A stretch of DNA of 64,000 nucleotides from Dugong dugon. Its lineage: Eukaryota > Chordata > Mammalia > Sirenia > Dugongidae. The stretch is from assembly GCA_030035585.1 (NCBI GenBank), contig CM057474.1, positions 3,466,501 to 3,530,500 of the forward strand, in the 5' to 3' direction. A program made the position numbers and the translations under genes. Shown one piece after another: positions 23,881-35,105 of this stretch (the stretch's first letter is position 1; the number at the start of each line of letters is the position of its first letter). Below the pieces are notes generated by a model. It was not told where the DNA came from and searched no databases. It saw only the letters and a list, made by a program, of their open reading frames with translations.

Positions 23881-24550
23881 TCTCAAACGTTTTTTTTTTT
23901 TTTCATTATTGCTCCCCTAGGAAGCCCTTTTCATATATTTTTCCTAATCCCTTCCACCAATGGAATTTTTATACCACAGATATACTGTATATCCGTTTAT
24001 TTTCTGTGACCCTTTGGAGGGACAGAAACCACTATAATATCTAAGGAGTTTGGTGTGCCCCAAGAACCAGTATTTGCCCGTTGGGGCAGTATTACTTGGC
24101 TGAGAATGAATGATCTAGAATAAGGCCCTGTGTGAAGTACGTGATAACTATATGTTGAATAAACGAATGATTTAATTAATATGCACCAAATTTTATCACA
24201 TTGAATACCATCAGTGTGTTAACTTATGCCCTGAAAAAAATTTTTTAAGCAAATACCAACAAGCTTTTTCAGTCACTTCTGTTTAATATAAACGTATCCT
24301 GAAATTACAAAGTGAGCTGCTAAAATTCTGTTCACATTTAACTGTATAAACCAGATTTACTCTGAATATGTAACCAGAATAAAATACAAGTATAAATTAC
24401 ACTTTGAGGCTGTATCTAAAACCACCTCACTCATCCATAAAGCCTGATTTTGAATTTTGCACTAGTTGGAACAGCCTCATTAGCTTGATAATTAATGCTA
24501 TAAATTCAAAAATACAAAACCTATAAGGTTTCGCATAAAAAATTTACTTA
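23881..24550. other. AT-rich non-coding sequence
   Basis: Except for the possible L2 tail near 24155, nothing is recognised. Confidence 0.4.
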
Positions 24551-24554
24551 AAAC

Positions 24555-24690
24555 TTTGAAAATCATTGCATTCAACTGCATGCTCCTAGATGTAAGAGGG
24601 ATTGCGATTTATTTGCTTTTATAGCTCCGTTGTCCAGTACCTGACAACATAGTGCATGCCTAGTAAAGGCTGTCTGAATGAACACAGTCT
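24555..24690 (+). mobile_element. L2-like 3' tail fragment
   Basis: 'ccagtacctgacaacatagt' followed by 'gcctagtaaaggctgtctga' and 'atgaac' parallels the common 3' end of L2 (last-use, interval and repeat-end motifs) with many changes. Confidence 0.4.
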
Positions 24691-24699
24691 GGAGCTATT

Positions 24700-25000
24700 T
24701 AAGAGGGGTTTACGGAGATCCTAGAACTTGAATAGAGACTGAAAGCTTAAGCTGAATTTGGACAGGGGAAACATTTCTCAGTTGAGAGAACATTAGAAAA
24801 AAAATAATGGCAATTGTATGTTGGGGGACACAAGGAAATCATATGGAGTGTATTGAGAAAGTCTGATTATGGAAAGCCTTGAAAACCAGCCTTGGGGGTT
24901 TGGACTAAAAGCCGAAAGCAAACAAGAAGCCACTGCAGGAATCCATGAAGTGGAGGGACATCCTTAAAATCGTCTTTTAAGGAAGATCATCTGGCAACAG
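24700..25000 (-). mobile_element. L2-like LINE fragment, antisense
   Basis: 'ggaaagccttgaaaaccagc', 'ggagggacatccttaaaatc' and 'aggaagatcatctggcaaca' match, in antisense order, the type of LINE sequence seen in sense at 23.1 and 38.4 kb. Confidence 0.45.
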
Positions 25001-25002
25001 CA

Positions 25003-25048
25003 TTGCTATGAGACCGAATCGACTCAGTGGCAACAGGTTTGGTTTTTT
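25003..25048 (+). mobile_element. AfroSINE 3'-end fragment
   Basis: Only the last 45 bases of an AfroSINE remain ('gctatgagaccgaatcgact' to 'gcaacaggtttggttttttt'). A complete AfroSINE follows 20 bases later. Confidence 0.7.
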
Positions 25049-25068
25049 TGTACAAGTGTAGGCAACTG

Positions 25069-25226
25069 GGAGCCCTGGTGGCGCAGAAGTTAAGAGCTCT
25101 GCTGCTAACCAAAAGGTCAGCGGTTCAAATCCACCAGCTGCTCCTTGGAAACCCTATCAGGCCATTCTATTCTATCCTATAAGATCACTATGAGTCGGAA
25201 CCAACTCTACGGGCAAAGAGTTTTTT
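25069..25226 (+). mobile_element. AfroSINE, short type, well preserved
   Basis: It opens 'ggagccctggtggcgcagaa' with the A box. 'ctgctaaccaaaaggtcagc', the B box 'ggttcaaatccacc' and the end 'gagtcggaaccaactctacg' follow. The duplication is taggcaactg at 25059-25068 and 25229-25238. Confidence 0.95.
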
Positions 25227-25239
25227 GTTAGGCAACTGA

Positions 25240-25525
25240 GACTCTCCAGACATTCAGAGGAAGTGTGTGGAATGCCTCAGAATTGCCCCATCAAAGAACA
25301 GGGTGATTAAACACTGGTTAAGGGCCGCCCCCAGGTGTGAACACCTCCACAGTCCCTGGCAGCACCTGCACAGATATTTCAGAGAAAACCCTAAGGCAGA
25401 AAAGCAAAGAGCCACCCCACCCGGTGCATCCTACTGCCCACCCCAGCTGCGCTGAAATCAGCAGCCCGAGGAGCTGTGACGTGGGTACCACAAGCAGCTG
25501 CAACCCCGGGCTTCCTCAACCGCAG
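25240..25525. other. Unclassified, locally GC-rich sequence
   Basis: More GC-rich than its surroundings, without a recognisable gene or repeat. Confidence 0.4.
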
Positions 25526-25529
25526 CGCT

Positions 25530-25713
25530 GTCTCCATTCTGGTCCCGATAATTCTGTTGTGGGGATCTCTTGTGCACGGAGGATGTTTATCAGAGTCCCT
25601 GGCCTTTCTTCACTAGATTGAGCTGCTCCCTGCCCAGTCGTAACAATGAAAACTGTTTGCAGACTCTGCCAAATGTCCCCAGGAAGGCAAAATCACACCC
25701 CGTGGTTGAAAAC
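25530..25713 (-). mobile_element. MER20 hAT-Charlie element, antisense
   Basis: 'tgttgtggggatctcttgtg', 'aggatgtttatcagagtccc', 'ccaaatgtccccaggaaggc' and the final 'gttgaaaaccactg' are the antisense landmarks of MER20, a non-autonomous hAT-Charlie DNA transposon of placentals. A MIR abuts its right end. Confidence 0.78.
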
Positions 25714-25714
25714 C

Positions 25715-25918
25715 ACTGTGCAACCCTGAACTTGGACAAGTTGCTTCACTTCTTTAAATCTCGGTTTCTTCATCTGTAAAATGAGGAAAATAATAGGTCT
25801 GACCTCACAGGTTTCTGAAGAGGGTTAAATGAGATGGTGAACGTTAAGCACTTAGCAGAATACCTGGCACGTGTATATGTTTAATAGAAATGGTAATAAT
25901 AATAATAATGGCAGTTCT
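25715..25918 (+). mobile_element. MIR SINE, sense
   Basis: 'cttggacaagttgcttcact', 'cggtttcttcatctgtaaaa', 'ggttaaatgagatggtgaac' and 'taagcacttagcagaatacc' follow MIR in order. It ends in a small AAT microsatellite at about 25894-25909. Confidence 0.88.
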
Positions 25919-25989
25919 GTGTAAAATCTCCGGCTTCAGAGGGGTGTATTTTTATGGCTAGAATTCAAGGTTTAATTTCCTCTTTTGTG

Positions 25990-26870
25990 ATTAAAAATAA
26001 TAATAATGTGCTTATTCCTAATATCTTGTTCAATAAATGTATCAGAGGCTGAATCTCGATGTGAATAAATCAAAGTGGAAAGGCTGACATCAATCACTTT
26101 TATCTCCTTCTATTACCAAACACCAATTCACGCTCTTGCGTAAAACACGACCACGTGTCACTTTGCTGTCACTAAGTGAACGTGAGGTGTGAAGATGAAA
26201 AAACTTTGCTTTCAAAGTGAATAAAAGATTAGAATATTGTATCCAAGAATAACGTTGCAGAGTTTACACTTTAGTGTTTTACAAAACGCAGATTTAAAAT
26301 GTACATTGACTAAAATAAATTTTTTGAACGTAATCTGCAATCTCAGGCTTAAAGGCATGCATATTTTAGGCTTATTAGCATAAACTGGATACCAGCGTGC
26401 AAACACTGAAATGAATTTAAAGAAATTGTAAATGATTCATTACACAGAGTAATTAGATTTTTGTGTGATCGGAGCAAATGCATTAGCAAAAACAATTATG
26501 CACCGATACAACGAGAAACCACTCTCAGGGAAGAAGTCATCAGTGTAATAAAAAGGACACTTCGCAGGAGCTCCTCCTGTACGTTCTTAGACTCAGTCAC
26601 AAACAGCTGTTCCCATCGGCTGAGGCCAGCCCTTGGCAGGGATGCATGACAAACCTCTGCCAAACCCTCATCTGTTGCAAATGTCTGTCCTAGAACTCTC
26701 AGAGACTAAATCTCTTTGAGAGACAGCAAATGAATCTACAGTGAGATTGGCTTAAAACATTAAGAGCTTTTAGGGAAGTAATAAAACAAGACAAACAGGA
26801 AAATTGTATTCATGGGAAATCGCTTTTGTAGCTTCTGTTTCTTCTGTCTCTGAGACTTTTAGAGGGTGTG
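25990..26870. other. Unique non-coding sequence
   Basis: No gene, repeat or RNA recognised. Confidence 0.45.
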
Positions 26871-26882
26871 TAATTTTGCCCA

Positions 26883-27087
26883 AGGAGCCCCAGTGGTGCA
26901 GTGGTTAAGCGCTCAGCTACGAACCGAAAGGTGGGTGGTTCCAACCCACCAGCCACCCTGAGGGAGAAAGATGTGGCAGTCTGCTTCCATAAAGATTTAC
27001 AGCCTTGGAAACCCCGTGGGGCAGTTCTACCGTGTCTTATAGGGTCACTATGAGTCAGAAACAACTTGAAGGCAGTGGGTTTGGTAC
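26883..27087 (+). mobile_element. AfroSINE, long type, well preserved
   Basis: 'gagccccagtggtgcagtgg' (A box), 'ggtggttccaacccaccagc' (B box), the long-type insert 'gtggcagtctgcttccataa' and 'gaaggcagtgggtttggt' are all present. The duplication ttttgccca lies at 26874-26882 and 27088-27096. Confidence 0.95.
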
Positions 27088-27344
27088 TTTTGCCCACAGT
27101 GGAATCACTGTTTAAATACATTGCATTGGATTGGAACGACTTTTTTTGGGGTGTGTATATGTATATATATATACATGTAACAAAACATTTGCCATGTCGA
27201 CCTTCTCTGCATGTACAGTCCAGAGACATTATGTTCCTTGTGTTTTTCATCACCATCGTCTGTTTCCATGTTTTTCCATCAGCCTTAAGAGAAGCTAATA
27301 AGTGTCCCTAAGCGATGACTCCTCCTTTCCCCTGTAATGACTTT

Positions 27345-27455
27345 TTAATGTGTCTTTTTGAACTCTTCAAGTGCCCGTGGCAAGGCATTGTCACCTTCGT
27401 GTCCACAGGACCTAGCACAATGCAGGCATTCAATAAACGGTGAATGAATGACTAA
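27345..27455 (+). mobile_element. L2 3' tail fragment
   Basis: 'aggacctagcacaatgcagg' followed by 'cattcaataaacggtgaatg' is the standard L2 3' end. Confidence 0.6.
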
Positions 27456-29090
27456 GAGACGGTTGGTCCAGCTCACCGTGACTGAGGCACAAGGCCCCAA
27501 GATCAGTTAAGAACTTAAAATATCAGTCTGAGTGTTCACAGGGATATCTTAACTAGCACTGCACCTCAAAACCACCGAAGCTTCCCCTCTTGTCTTAGCC
27601 TTCCTAGAATAGATACAGTCGGAGGCAGCGGAAGTCAGGCAATGTGTGTAGATTCTGAATGTTCACAGAGCCATGTGACATTGGTCAGATCTACATCCCC
27701 AAAGAAAAGAAGTTAGGCACTCTTCCAGATCACTGAAACAGAGAAAGATGTTTGCCAGAAATTTCCAGTAACTCAGCAAAGTGTTGCTGTTGTTATTGTT
27801 TTTCTGCTTGGATTCATATTCTAATTGCCTCCATTCTCCATTAGTCTATTCAATTTCAGATACAGCTTCAAATAAACTAACTTGAAGCCGAGTGTCCTAG
27901 GGGGATATAAAGCAAGGAGCCTCGAGACAAAGGAGAAGCCCTGAAAACTAGCTCCACTGTGTCTCTGAACAGCCTGAATGCATCCAGGTGGCAGCCTGAA
28001 AACTACAAAACGAAACTGGATGCACCCCAACACTCAGGAAATGCTTATTTGAATTTTACAAATAAGGATGTTGACTCTTCTGACAGTGTGAGGCGTCTGA
28101 GCTTACCTTAATTTATTAAAATGTCAAAAGCAAAGCCATGTAGATCGATCGATTCTCTTTACTTTCTGTGGATGTTCTAGTAAGTGGCTTTTCTGTAAGG
28201 ATTCAATCGGGAAAGCTTAAATGAAACAATGGTGAAGATAGAATGGTTTTAAAAACTGAACTTAAATAAGAAAACTGTCTCCCAGGAAGTGACTTTGAAT
28301 AATAAAAAAAAATCAAATGAAGCGCACTAGAGTCTCACATTGACGTTACTTCCGAGATCCTGGCTACGCGATTGTGCTAGAGATGAAATAGTATACGAAC
28401 CAGCGCCTTCTGGGGCTTCCATTATGGGTCTCTGTCATATTTCATCCACGACAACTCACCCTCTATTGCCCTAGTCATGTTTACAGCCAGCCACGAGCTT
28501 CGGTTTATGACTGATCACAGCAGATTCCCAAGATCTGACGGAAAACTAAGCAAGCACCATATAAATGAAAATGAAATAATCTCTGAGAAAGCTTTGTAAA
28601 CAGCAACACAGCATGCAAATCGGAGTTTATATGGCACAGAAAGCTCATTGGACCTTTTTTTTTTTTTTCCTTTTCTTTTAACCAAATAATCTGACTAATT
28701 ACAAGGATAAAATCTCATTAAATCTTTTAACCTGATTTTCCTTTTTAATTATCAGGAGACGATTTATTTTCTGAGAGTAGATTTGTTTTCTTAAACTACA
28801 TCTCTTGCCCTTCCTTGCTCTGATTGAATCTCACAGAGACCACTGTGATGTATCACCTCTGGAACCATTTGATTCAAGGCAAGATAGGATTATTCCACCT
28901 GCATTACAGGAACTCACCATGGAAACCACATAACAGAGAAAAATGAGTAAGAGAAAAGCAAATCAAAATCACTGTGAAGACTGGAACACAGGTAGTTAAA
29001 ATGACAGCCAGAGTTCCCCCTGCTTCCTAGGAATCTAATTCTGGGCCTTAAACAGAATTCACAGACCTATTTTAAGTCAGCTTGTTCTTG
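27456..29090. other. Long unique block, candidate conserved non-coding DNA
   Basis: About 1.6 kb without repeats, unusual in this repeat-dense window. AT-rich motifs with TAAT cores cluster at about 28675-28760. There is no open frame of note. It could be regulatory, but conservation cannot be judged from one sequence. Confidence 0.35.
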
Positions 29091-29092
29091 TC

Positions 29093-29130
29093 AGTTGCTT
29101 TGAAGTCGATTTGGACTCATGGAAATGACT
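29093..29130 (-). mobile_element. AfroSINE 3'-end fragment, antisense
   Basis: 'cagttgctttgaagtcgatt' followed by 'tggactcatgg' is the antisense 3' end of AfroSINE. Only about 38 bases. Confidence 0.45.
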
Positions 29131-29223
29131 TTGTTATCTTAAGCTAAATGGCCTGCAAAATAATCTCCTCGCTCCCAACTTAATTCTTTTCTTTTTTTTT
29201 TTTCAGACCTAACCATTTAAAAA

Positions 29224-29235
29224 CTATTTGTAAGA
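29224..29235. repeat. 12-bp target-site duplication, left
   Basis: ctatttgtaaga is repeated at 29883-29894. Confidence 0.85.
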
Positions 29236-29882
29236 TTCTACTTTGGTGAGTAGCGCCTGGGGTCTTGAAAGCCTGTGAGCGGCCATCTAAGATACTCCAC
29301 TGGTCTCACCCCTGGAGCAAGGGAGAATGAAGAGAACTAAAGATACAAGGGAAAGATTAGTCCAAAGGACTGAAGGTCCACAACTACCACAGCCTCCACC
29401 AGACTGAGTCCGGCACAGCTAGACGGTGCCTGGTTACCACCACCGACTGCCCTGACCGGGATCGCAGTAGAGGGTCCTGGACAGAGCTGGAGAAAAATGT
29501 AGAACAAAATTCTAACTCACAAAAAAAAGAACAGACTTACTGGCCTGACAGAGACTGGAGAAACCCCAAGAGTACGGCCCCCGGACACCCTTTTAGCTTA
29601 GTACTGAAGTCACTCCCGAGGTTCACCCTTCAGCCAAAGATTAGACAGGCCCATAAAACAAAATGAGACTAAAGGGACACACCAGCTCAGGGGCAAGCAC
29701 TAGAAGGCAGGAGGGGACAGAAAAGCTGGTAATAGGGAACCCGAGGTTGAGAAGGGCCAGTGTTGACATGTCGTGGGGTTGTTAACCAATGTCATAAAAC
29801 GATATGTGTACTGTTTAATGAGAAACTAGTTTGTTCTGTAAACCTTCATCTGAAGTACAATTTAAAAAAAGGAAAAAAAAAT
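29236..29882 (+). mobile_element. 5'-truncated L1 (3' UTR only), sense
   Basis: It starts at 'ttctactttggtgagtagcg', matching the 3' UTR of the 8-kb L1 from about 12418, and runs to the A-rich tail near 29860-29882. It has an exact 12-bp duplication. Confidence 0.92.
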
Positions 29883-29894
29883 CTATTTGTAAGA
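29883..29894. repeat. 12-bp target-site duplication, right
   Basis: Exact copy of 29224-29235. Confidence 0.85.
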
Positions 29895-30158
29895 ATGATA
29901 CAAATAGAAAATAAAATACAGAAACGACACTGTATTTTTAAAAAAGGCTCCAGGAGTCATGTCAATAAGACCCTTGTGAACGACATTAAAAACCAAATTG
30001 CCAATGACATGCTTTGCTCTAGGTTTCTTTTTCATTCTTTAGGGATTTTTTTTTCCTTCTAGGTTTGCCGCTCTGTGGGAAGGAAAAGCTGTGCTTTTAG
30101 ATGCCTCATCATACTAAAACGAAATTTAATACTAATTTCTTTTTTAAAAGAGTGTCTC

Positions 30159-30651
30159 AAAATTTTTCTTAATGTCTTCAGGTCTATCGGAAATATTGCA
30201 GCATTGCAGAAACACACAAATGTGATGTTTTGCGATTCATCTCAACTGAAGACTGAGTTCCAACCTGTATGTGGGACAGACTGACAGAGTCCAAAAGTTT
30301 CAGCATTATTTCCTCAGCGTGAGGACTGACTTCAGGGTTGTCCTGATCCAGGACTGAGACCGCAGGAACATCATTCCCTCTCCTTTTCTCTCCACCTCCT
30401 GGAGCTCGCTTGAGAAGCCTCTGCCAGGTCCTCTCTAAGTCTGCTTACTCGGACGTGGGGCGCAGCCTGCCATCTTGCTGGCACGCGTCTTGCCGGAGTA
30501 ATGGCGATCTTCTCCCTGCGTGCTCATTGGCGTGGAAGTAGTTGCCCAGAAGGGTGTAGTATTTCTCAGTGATGGCCTTGGCCGCCGCCTCCGTAGTTTT
30601 GATGGGAATCGGACCCATGTTAGCGGGTTCCTGGGAAAAGAGCCAAATTTG
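30159..30651 (-). pseudogene. RPS17P: Processed pseudogene of ribosomal protein S17
   Basis: RPS17 is a protein of the small cytosolic ribosomal subunit, about 135 residues. On the minus strand a 5' leader ('ggctcttttcccaggaaccc') is followed by an ATG at 30618-30616. The first decoded residues, MGPIPIKTTEAAAKAITEKY, align with the start of the protein, continuing as YTLLGNYFHANEHAG. A frameshift after about residue 37 moves the homology to another frame ('EKIAITPARR'). Later segments 'gtctcagtcctggatcagga' and 'atgctgaaacttttggac', and the 3' UTR, follow in mRNA order with no introns. The distance from ATG to the expected stop (about 30211) is near 408 bases, as in the intact gene. A 7-bp flank gtgtctc at 30152-30158 and 30652-30658 may be the duplication. 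It is a dead LINE-mediated copy. Confidence 0.85.
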
Positions 30652-30659
30652 GTGTCTCC

Positions 30660-31235
30660 TTTCAGTTAAAAAGAAGTTTGAGCACATCCCCAATAGATTT
30701 ATTTTAAAACATATATAAAGATATTTTTAAAATATCTTAATAAAAATATTTCTCCCTATGAACAGAACATCAGCTAAATACCTAAGATATTTCATAATTT
30801 CCTTGTCGTGGAATTAAGGCTTACTCTATCGTCCTTAACTTGTTTCTTTTCTTTTCCTTTACTGTGCCCTGGGGTTTCTTCACATCTTCAACAGCTTCTA
30901 GGTGCCTGTGTTGCTGCCCTGAATCCCACCTGGGACACACTGAGCCTTGGTACACATGATGATGCAGTTTACACTAGTTTCATCTCTGTAGGGCTGATTT
31001 TTCTGAGTCGAACCTAGTTAAATTCCATTTGAATAGAATTCAGTGGGCTGCTCAAATTTTCGTGTTAAAATTGTATAGAATTAAATATTTCATGAAATGA
31101 GTGATCTATTTTATGGACTTAAATTTATTTTTTTCAGAAATTTGGGTCATCAAATTGTTCTAGCAAGATATATGTGGTAACATCTATTTCATTCTTACCA
31201 ATTTCTTTTCTTTTTTTTTTAATTAACAGGATTAA
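30660..31235. other. AT-rich non-coding sequence
   Basis: No gene or repeat recognised. Confidence 0.4.
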
Positions 31236-31272
31236 AGGACTCAGAAGCAACTTGACAGCAATGGGATTGTAT
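31236..31272 (+). mobile_element. AfroSINE 3'-end fragment
   Basis: 'actcagaagcaacttgacag' plus 'caatgggattgt' is the sense 3' end of AfroSINE; nothing upstream matches. Confidence 0.45.
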
Positions 31273-31481
31273 TGATACCAAGTGCTACAGTTCCCAAACT
31301 ATTCTTTAAGATGGGAATTAAAGGGGATCAGAATGGAAACCTATTATCTTGTTTAATTATTTAAGACACTTTAAACCATACATAATAAAATAAATTCACT
31401 AAAAAATGCTTAAGAATATATGTCATGTTACTACAATAGGAAATAGCATGGAAAAATTGTATTTCAAAATAATTCTAAGTG

Positions 31482-31484
<3 letters not shown>

Positions 31485-31548
<64 letters not shown>
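31485..31548. repeat. AC dinucleotide microsatellite, about 32 units
   Basis: An uninterrupted AC run of about 64 bases. Length makes it very likely to vary between individuals. The CV-repeat open frame on the minus strand is not a gene. Confidence 0.98.
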
Positions 31549-31549
<1 letters not shown>

Positions 31550-31559
31550 GTCCCTGACT

Positions 31560-32645
31560 TATTTTCCGGAGCCTAGCTAACAGCCTGCAGTAGGTTAGTG
31601 GTCCTGCAATTAACTGTTGTCTTATTAAGTGCAAAGGATTGGAATGACATCTTCCGGTCACATCTGATTTAGCCACACATGTGGTCAGATAATGTACTCT
31701 GTAGTCCTTCTGTGAATATTTAGATAATGTATTTAAAAACCAAATAATAATTTCTTGAGTCAGGTAGGCACTGTGATATTATCCACTTGTCACATTCTTT
31801 TGTGTGAATAACCAGGAGGTGGAGGTGTATTACTTTTTTCTTTTATTTTATTATATTTCTAATTAAGTTTACTTGGTCACATTAGAGGACAATTAAGTTA
31901 ATGTTTTTCTATGCTTAATCCTTTTTTCTTCACTGAATTATTTTCCCTTTAAAGTTTTAGGAGCAGTTGAACGGGGAGAGGGGCTCAGATGCTACTCTTC
32001 TAGTGAGGGAAAAAAAAATGCATCCTTTCAAATGTTCACGTGCCTATTCTTAGCTTTCATTCTAACTAATTTAATAACATTAAAAATCAATTTTTGCTGC
32101 TCTTTAGGAAAGTGAAAATTTTAGCCAAGAGACTGGAGAGAAGATTTGTGTGCATATTTAATTATTTAAATATTTCTGCCTGTCCCTGCCACTTAAGCTG
32201 TAACTCCGGGAGGAGAGGGTTGGTGCTTTGTGACAGGGATGGGGCATTTGTAAATCTGCAGTGAGTTGCTGTAAAGCATAGGCGTTGCCCAATCATAAGC
32301 CATTTCCCAGGGCAAAGGGAAATCATCTAAGGGCGGATGGTGTATTTCATAGGCCTTTTGCTAAAGCCAGGTTTCATAATTTATTACGCCAGCTTTGTTC
32401 CTATCGTACCAAATATTTCCCTCCCTCGTTGCTAACCAGCCTCCACTGGCATAAGGAGAAACGTTCAAGAGAAATATCTCCCTTCTCCAATTCATCTGTC
32501 CCTCCTCTTCCTCCTGCCTCCACTCACCCCTTTTTTGAAAACCCTTCTGACATTTCTGGCACCCTCAGCAGAACCTCAGAGAGTTCCCAGGGCAAAGTCC
32601 AATGCTTTTGACGTGTAGCTAGGAAGCAGCCTAGGATGTGACCTT
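31560..32645. other. Unclassified non-coding sequence
   Basis: No repeat or gene recognised. The open frame at 32285-32611 has no recognisable family. Confidence 0.4.
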
Positions 32646-32654
32646 CTCCTAACC

Positions 32655-32849
32655 CATTGCCACTGAGCAGATTTCCATTCCTAGCAACCTTATAGGACAG
32701 AGTAGAACTGCCCCACAGGATTTCCACAGCTGTAAATCCTCGTGGAAGCAGACTGCCACATCTTTCTCCCAAAATGCAGCTGGTGAGTTCAAACAGCCTA
32801 CTTTTCTGTTAGCTGCCAACTGCTTAGCCACTGTGGCCCCAGGGCTCCT
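32655..32849 (-). mobile_element. AfroSINE, long type, antisense
   Basis: 'acccattgccactgagcaga' is followed by the antisense long-type insert 'tggaagcagactgccacatc' and ends 'tggccccagggctcc'. Confidence 0.92.
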
Positions 32850-33627
32850 ACCCAGGTTCAAAAACACCCTTATACATACAGTGATCACAGCTTTGATCCC
32901 AGAATGATCACTGGTAACATTTTCTCCTATGCAAAGCTTTTCAAGACCTAATGTAAATTTCTCAGTGGCAAGCAAAAAAAAATCTAGATTGTAGGAACCA
33001 ACCAGGGATTAGAGGAAGAGGATCTGGATTAGGAAAACTTCAGCTGCTGACCGCAGTGAATCTTTGAGTTCTCGATAGTTCTTGAGTAAGAAAGGTCATA
33101 AAGCTCAAGTTGGTGCTCTCTTTAGTGGCAGCCTGGACATTTATATAATTCTCTCCGTTTCTGCTTTCCTCCATAGTCCTGTTCCAGAGTGAAAACATCG
33201 GAGGAAAAGGAGATGGGGTGGGAGAGGGATGGAGGACGAGACTCGGTAAGAAAACGTTGTAGTTTACACTGTCATATCTTCCCCCAAACACTTCCAAATT
33301 TTACTGTAAGGTTGAATGAGCTGAAACAGTCTCTGGAGCATTTCACCTATCATGCGGAATCTCTCTGTTAATAGCAAACTACTTCGTCATCATAAAAAAA
33401 TAATTACAAAATATAAGGGTAAAATGATTATGCTATATACTCTTAAACTTCGTCGGTTTTACAGGCTTTGTAACACCTCCTCCAGTTGCCGTCCTAGATT
33501 TCGTCTGATATTTGTCGTAGTAGTTGTTCCTCAAAGCAGAGAAAGATCATCCTCTGCATTCATTAGCCAGAGAAAAAATAATTGGGCTGCCTATTTATAG
33601 CGCAAAATTGTGCCCCTGTAGAAGAGT

Positions 33628-33653
33628 GGGGGAAGGGGGCGGGGTGGGGAGGG
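33628..33653 (+). other. G-quadruplex-type motif
   Basis: G-tracts of 5, 5, 4, 4 and 3 separated by one or two bases satisfy the usual four-tract quadruplex pattern with short loops. Confidence 0.7.
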
Positions 33654-33885
33654 TGTTATCTTCTGCCAAGACCCTGTGTGGAAGCAGATCATGGTGTGCA
33701 CTTGCCCAGCGATTCCAAGGACTGCGTGATCGGCTGGATAGTTCCATCTTTAATTATCCGGATTCATTGGCTGTTAATTCTGTCAGGAATTTTTGACAGA
33801 AAACCAGCACATTAAAAACAAAACCGAATGCATTAATTCTGGTCCTTTAAGCCTAAGATACTAACATAGCAGCCAATCCGATGGA

Positions 33886-33910
33886 GGGGATCGGGTTGAG
33901 GGGGAGGGGG
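33886..33910 (+). other. Second G-quadruplex-type motif
   Basis: G-tracts of 4, 3, 5 and 5 separated by loops of up to four bases, about 230 bases downstream of the first. Confidence 0.6.
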
Positions 33911-34743
33911 ATGATATCACAGCTGCACGATCGCACGTTGTAATCACTGCTGTTATCCTCTGCTCTTTATTCTCAGTAGTTCTCTGATAGTTCTCTGTGC
34001 TGAGCACTGCATACTGATTTGGAGAAAAAGAAATGTTTCTGAATACATACCGTCTTTCTGGTATACTTAGAACAATTCACTTCCCTTTTTTCCTTTTCTG
34101 ACTTAAGATTTTCTAACTTCAGAGGTCATGTGACAGCAGTTACTTATTTTTAACTTTTGATATCTATATAATTTTGTAGGCAGGGTATGTGTCTGATGGG
34201 GTGAGCATGCAAAAAAAATTAAAGTATAAAGAAATTTCTTCTTAGTAAGAGCCAGATTCAAATACTGGCATTTAACTGTTCTGACGTGGGGTGAGGGATG
34301 TTTACGCAGGTTTTCCTCCTTAGAATCTAGGAGGTGTAACGAACCAGCGGTTACGAAAAAAGGCAGCGCTTGAACTCAAATGTGAGGCTCTTCAGTCCTC
34401 AGAAACTTCAGCGTTCTCTGACCAAAGACTTCAGGGAGGGGACATGCCTTGGGAAATGAGTGTCCCTGCTCACTGCAGCTCCAGCCCCAGCGCTGGATGG
34501 GAGGCTGGGTGGTGGGAAGTGTGTGCTTTAAAGGGACGATGGGTGCGCTCACTCTCCATGAAGAGGGTTGGAGAGCAGGGAGCAGCTGTTATGGGGCCCA
34601 GGCATTACAGCCCCCACCCTCAGCCAGCTAGATCTGGTTGCATTCCACTCCCTCCTATCTGGGAGGATACCACGAGCTAATGGAGGTGACCCAGCTTTAA
34701 AAGAACAACTGACGGACTGACTAAGAGCTCCTCTTTGAGATGA

Positions 34744-34938
34744 TAGCTAGTTGTTGTGGAGTCGATTCAGACTCATAGCAACCCCGTGTGTGTCAGAGTA
34801 GAACTGTGCTCCAGACGGTTTTCAATGGCTGATTTTTCAGAAGTATGTTGCCAGATCTTTCTTCTGAGGCACTTCTGGGTGATTGGAGCCTCCAACCTTT
34901 CAGTTAGCAGCCGAGAGCATTCGCTGTTTGCATCACCT
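34744..34938 (-). mobile_element. AfroSINE, third structural type, antisense
   Basis: 'ttgttgtggagtcgattcag', 'gctgatttttcagaagtatg' and 'cttctgaggcacttctgggt' mark the third type, which has a different middle segment from the short and long types. Confidence 0.88.
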
Positions 34939-34939
34939 G

Positions 34940-35105
34940 TTTGCTGGATACTTTATATAATAACTCGTTTAATCCTTAAACAACCCTGTGAGGTAGGTTT
35001 TTTAATTATTCCCATTTTATAGGTCAGGAGACGGGGGCTTAGGAAGGTAAAGTTCCCGGCGCAAGGTCACACTGCTTGAAAGTAATGCTGATATTCTCAC
35101 TCATG
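34940..35105 (-). mobile_element. MIR SINE, antisense
   Basis: 'cgtttaatccttaaacaacc', 'tgaggtaggttttttaatta', 'ttcccattttataggtcagg' and 'gcgcaaggtcacactgcttg' are antisense MIR landmarks. Confidence 0.85.

Larger units (their letters stand above)
32850..34740. other. Long unique block with G-rich motifs
   Basis: About 1.9 kb with no recognisable repeat. It contains two G-quadruplex-type motifs at 33628-33653 and 33886-33910. Short open frames on both strands lack family resemblance. It could hold regulatory DNA. Confidence 0.35.

Noticed and set aside
25069..25226. A possible tRNA gene from A-box and B-box matches
   Set aside because: The boxes belong to AfroSINE, which descends from a tRNA; there is no cloverleaf.
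30449..30630. An apparent 182-bp minus-strand exon with a 'cccag' acceptor and a 'gtaagc' donor
   Set aside because: The sequence is the 5' leader and start of RPS17 in processed form; mRNA order continues past the supposed donor, so the splice-like signals are chance.
31464..31676. A minus-strand frame with a long CV repeat
   Set aside because: It is only the AC microsatellite read as codons.
33040..33297. An 85-codon minus-strand frame with a 'NYINVQ' motif, like a receptor tail
   Set aside because: One short motif is not evidence; the rest has no family resemblance or splice signals that I can support.
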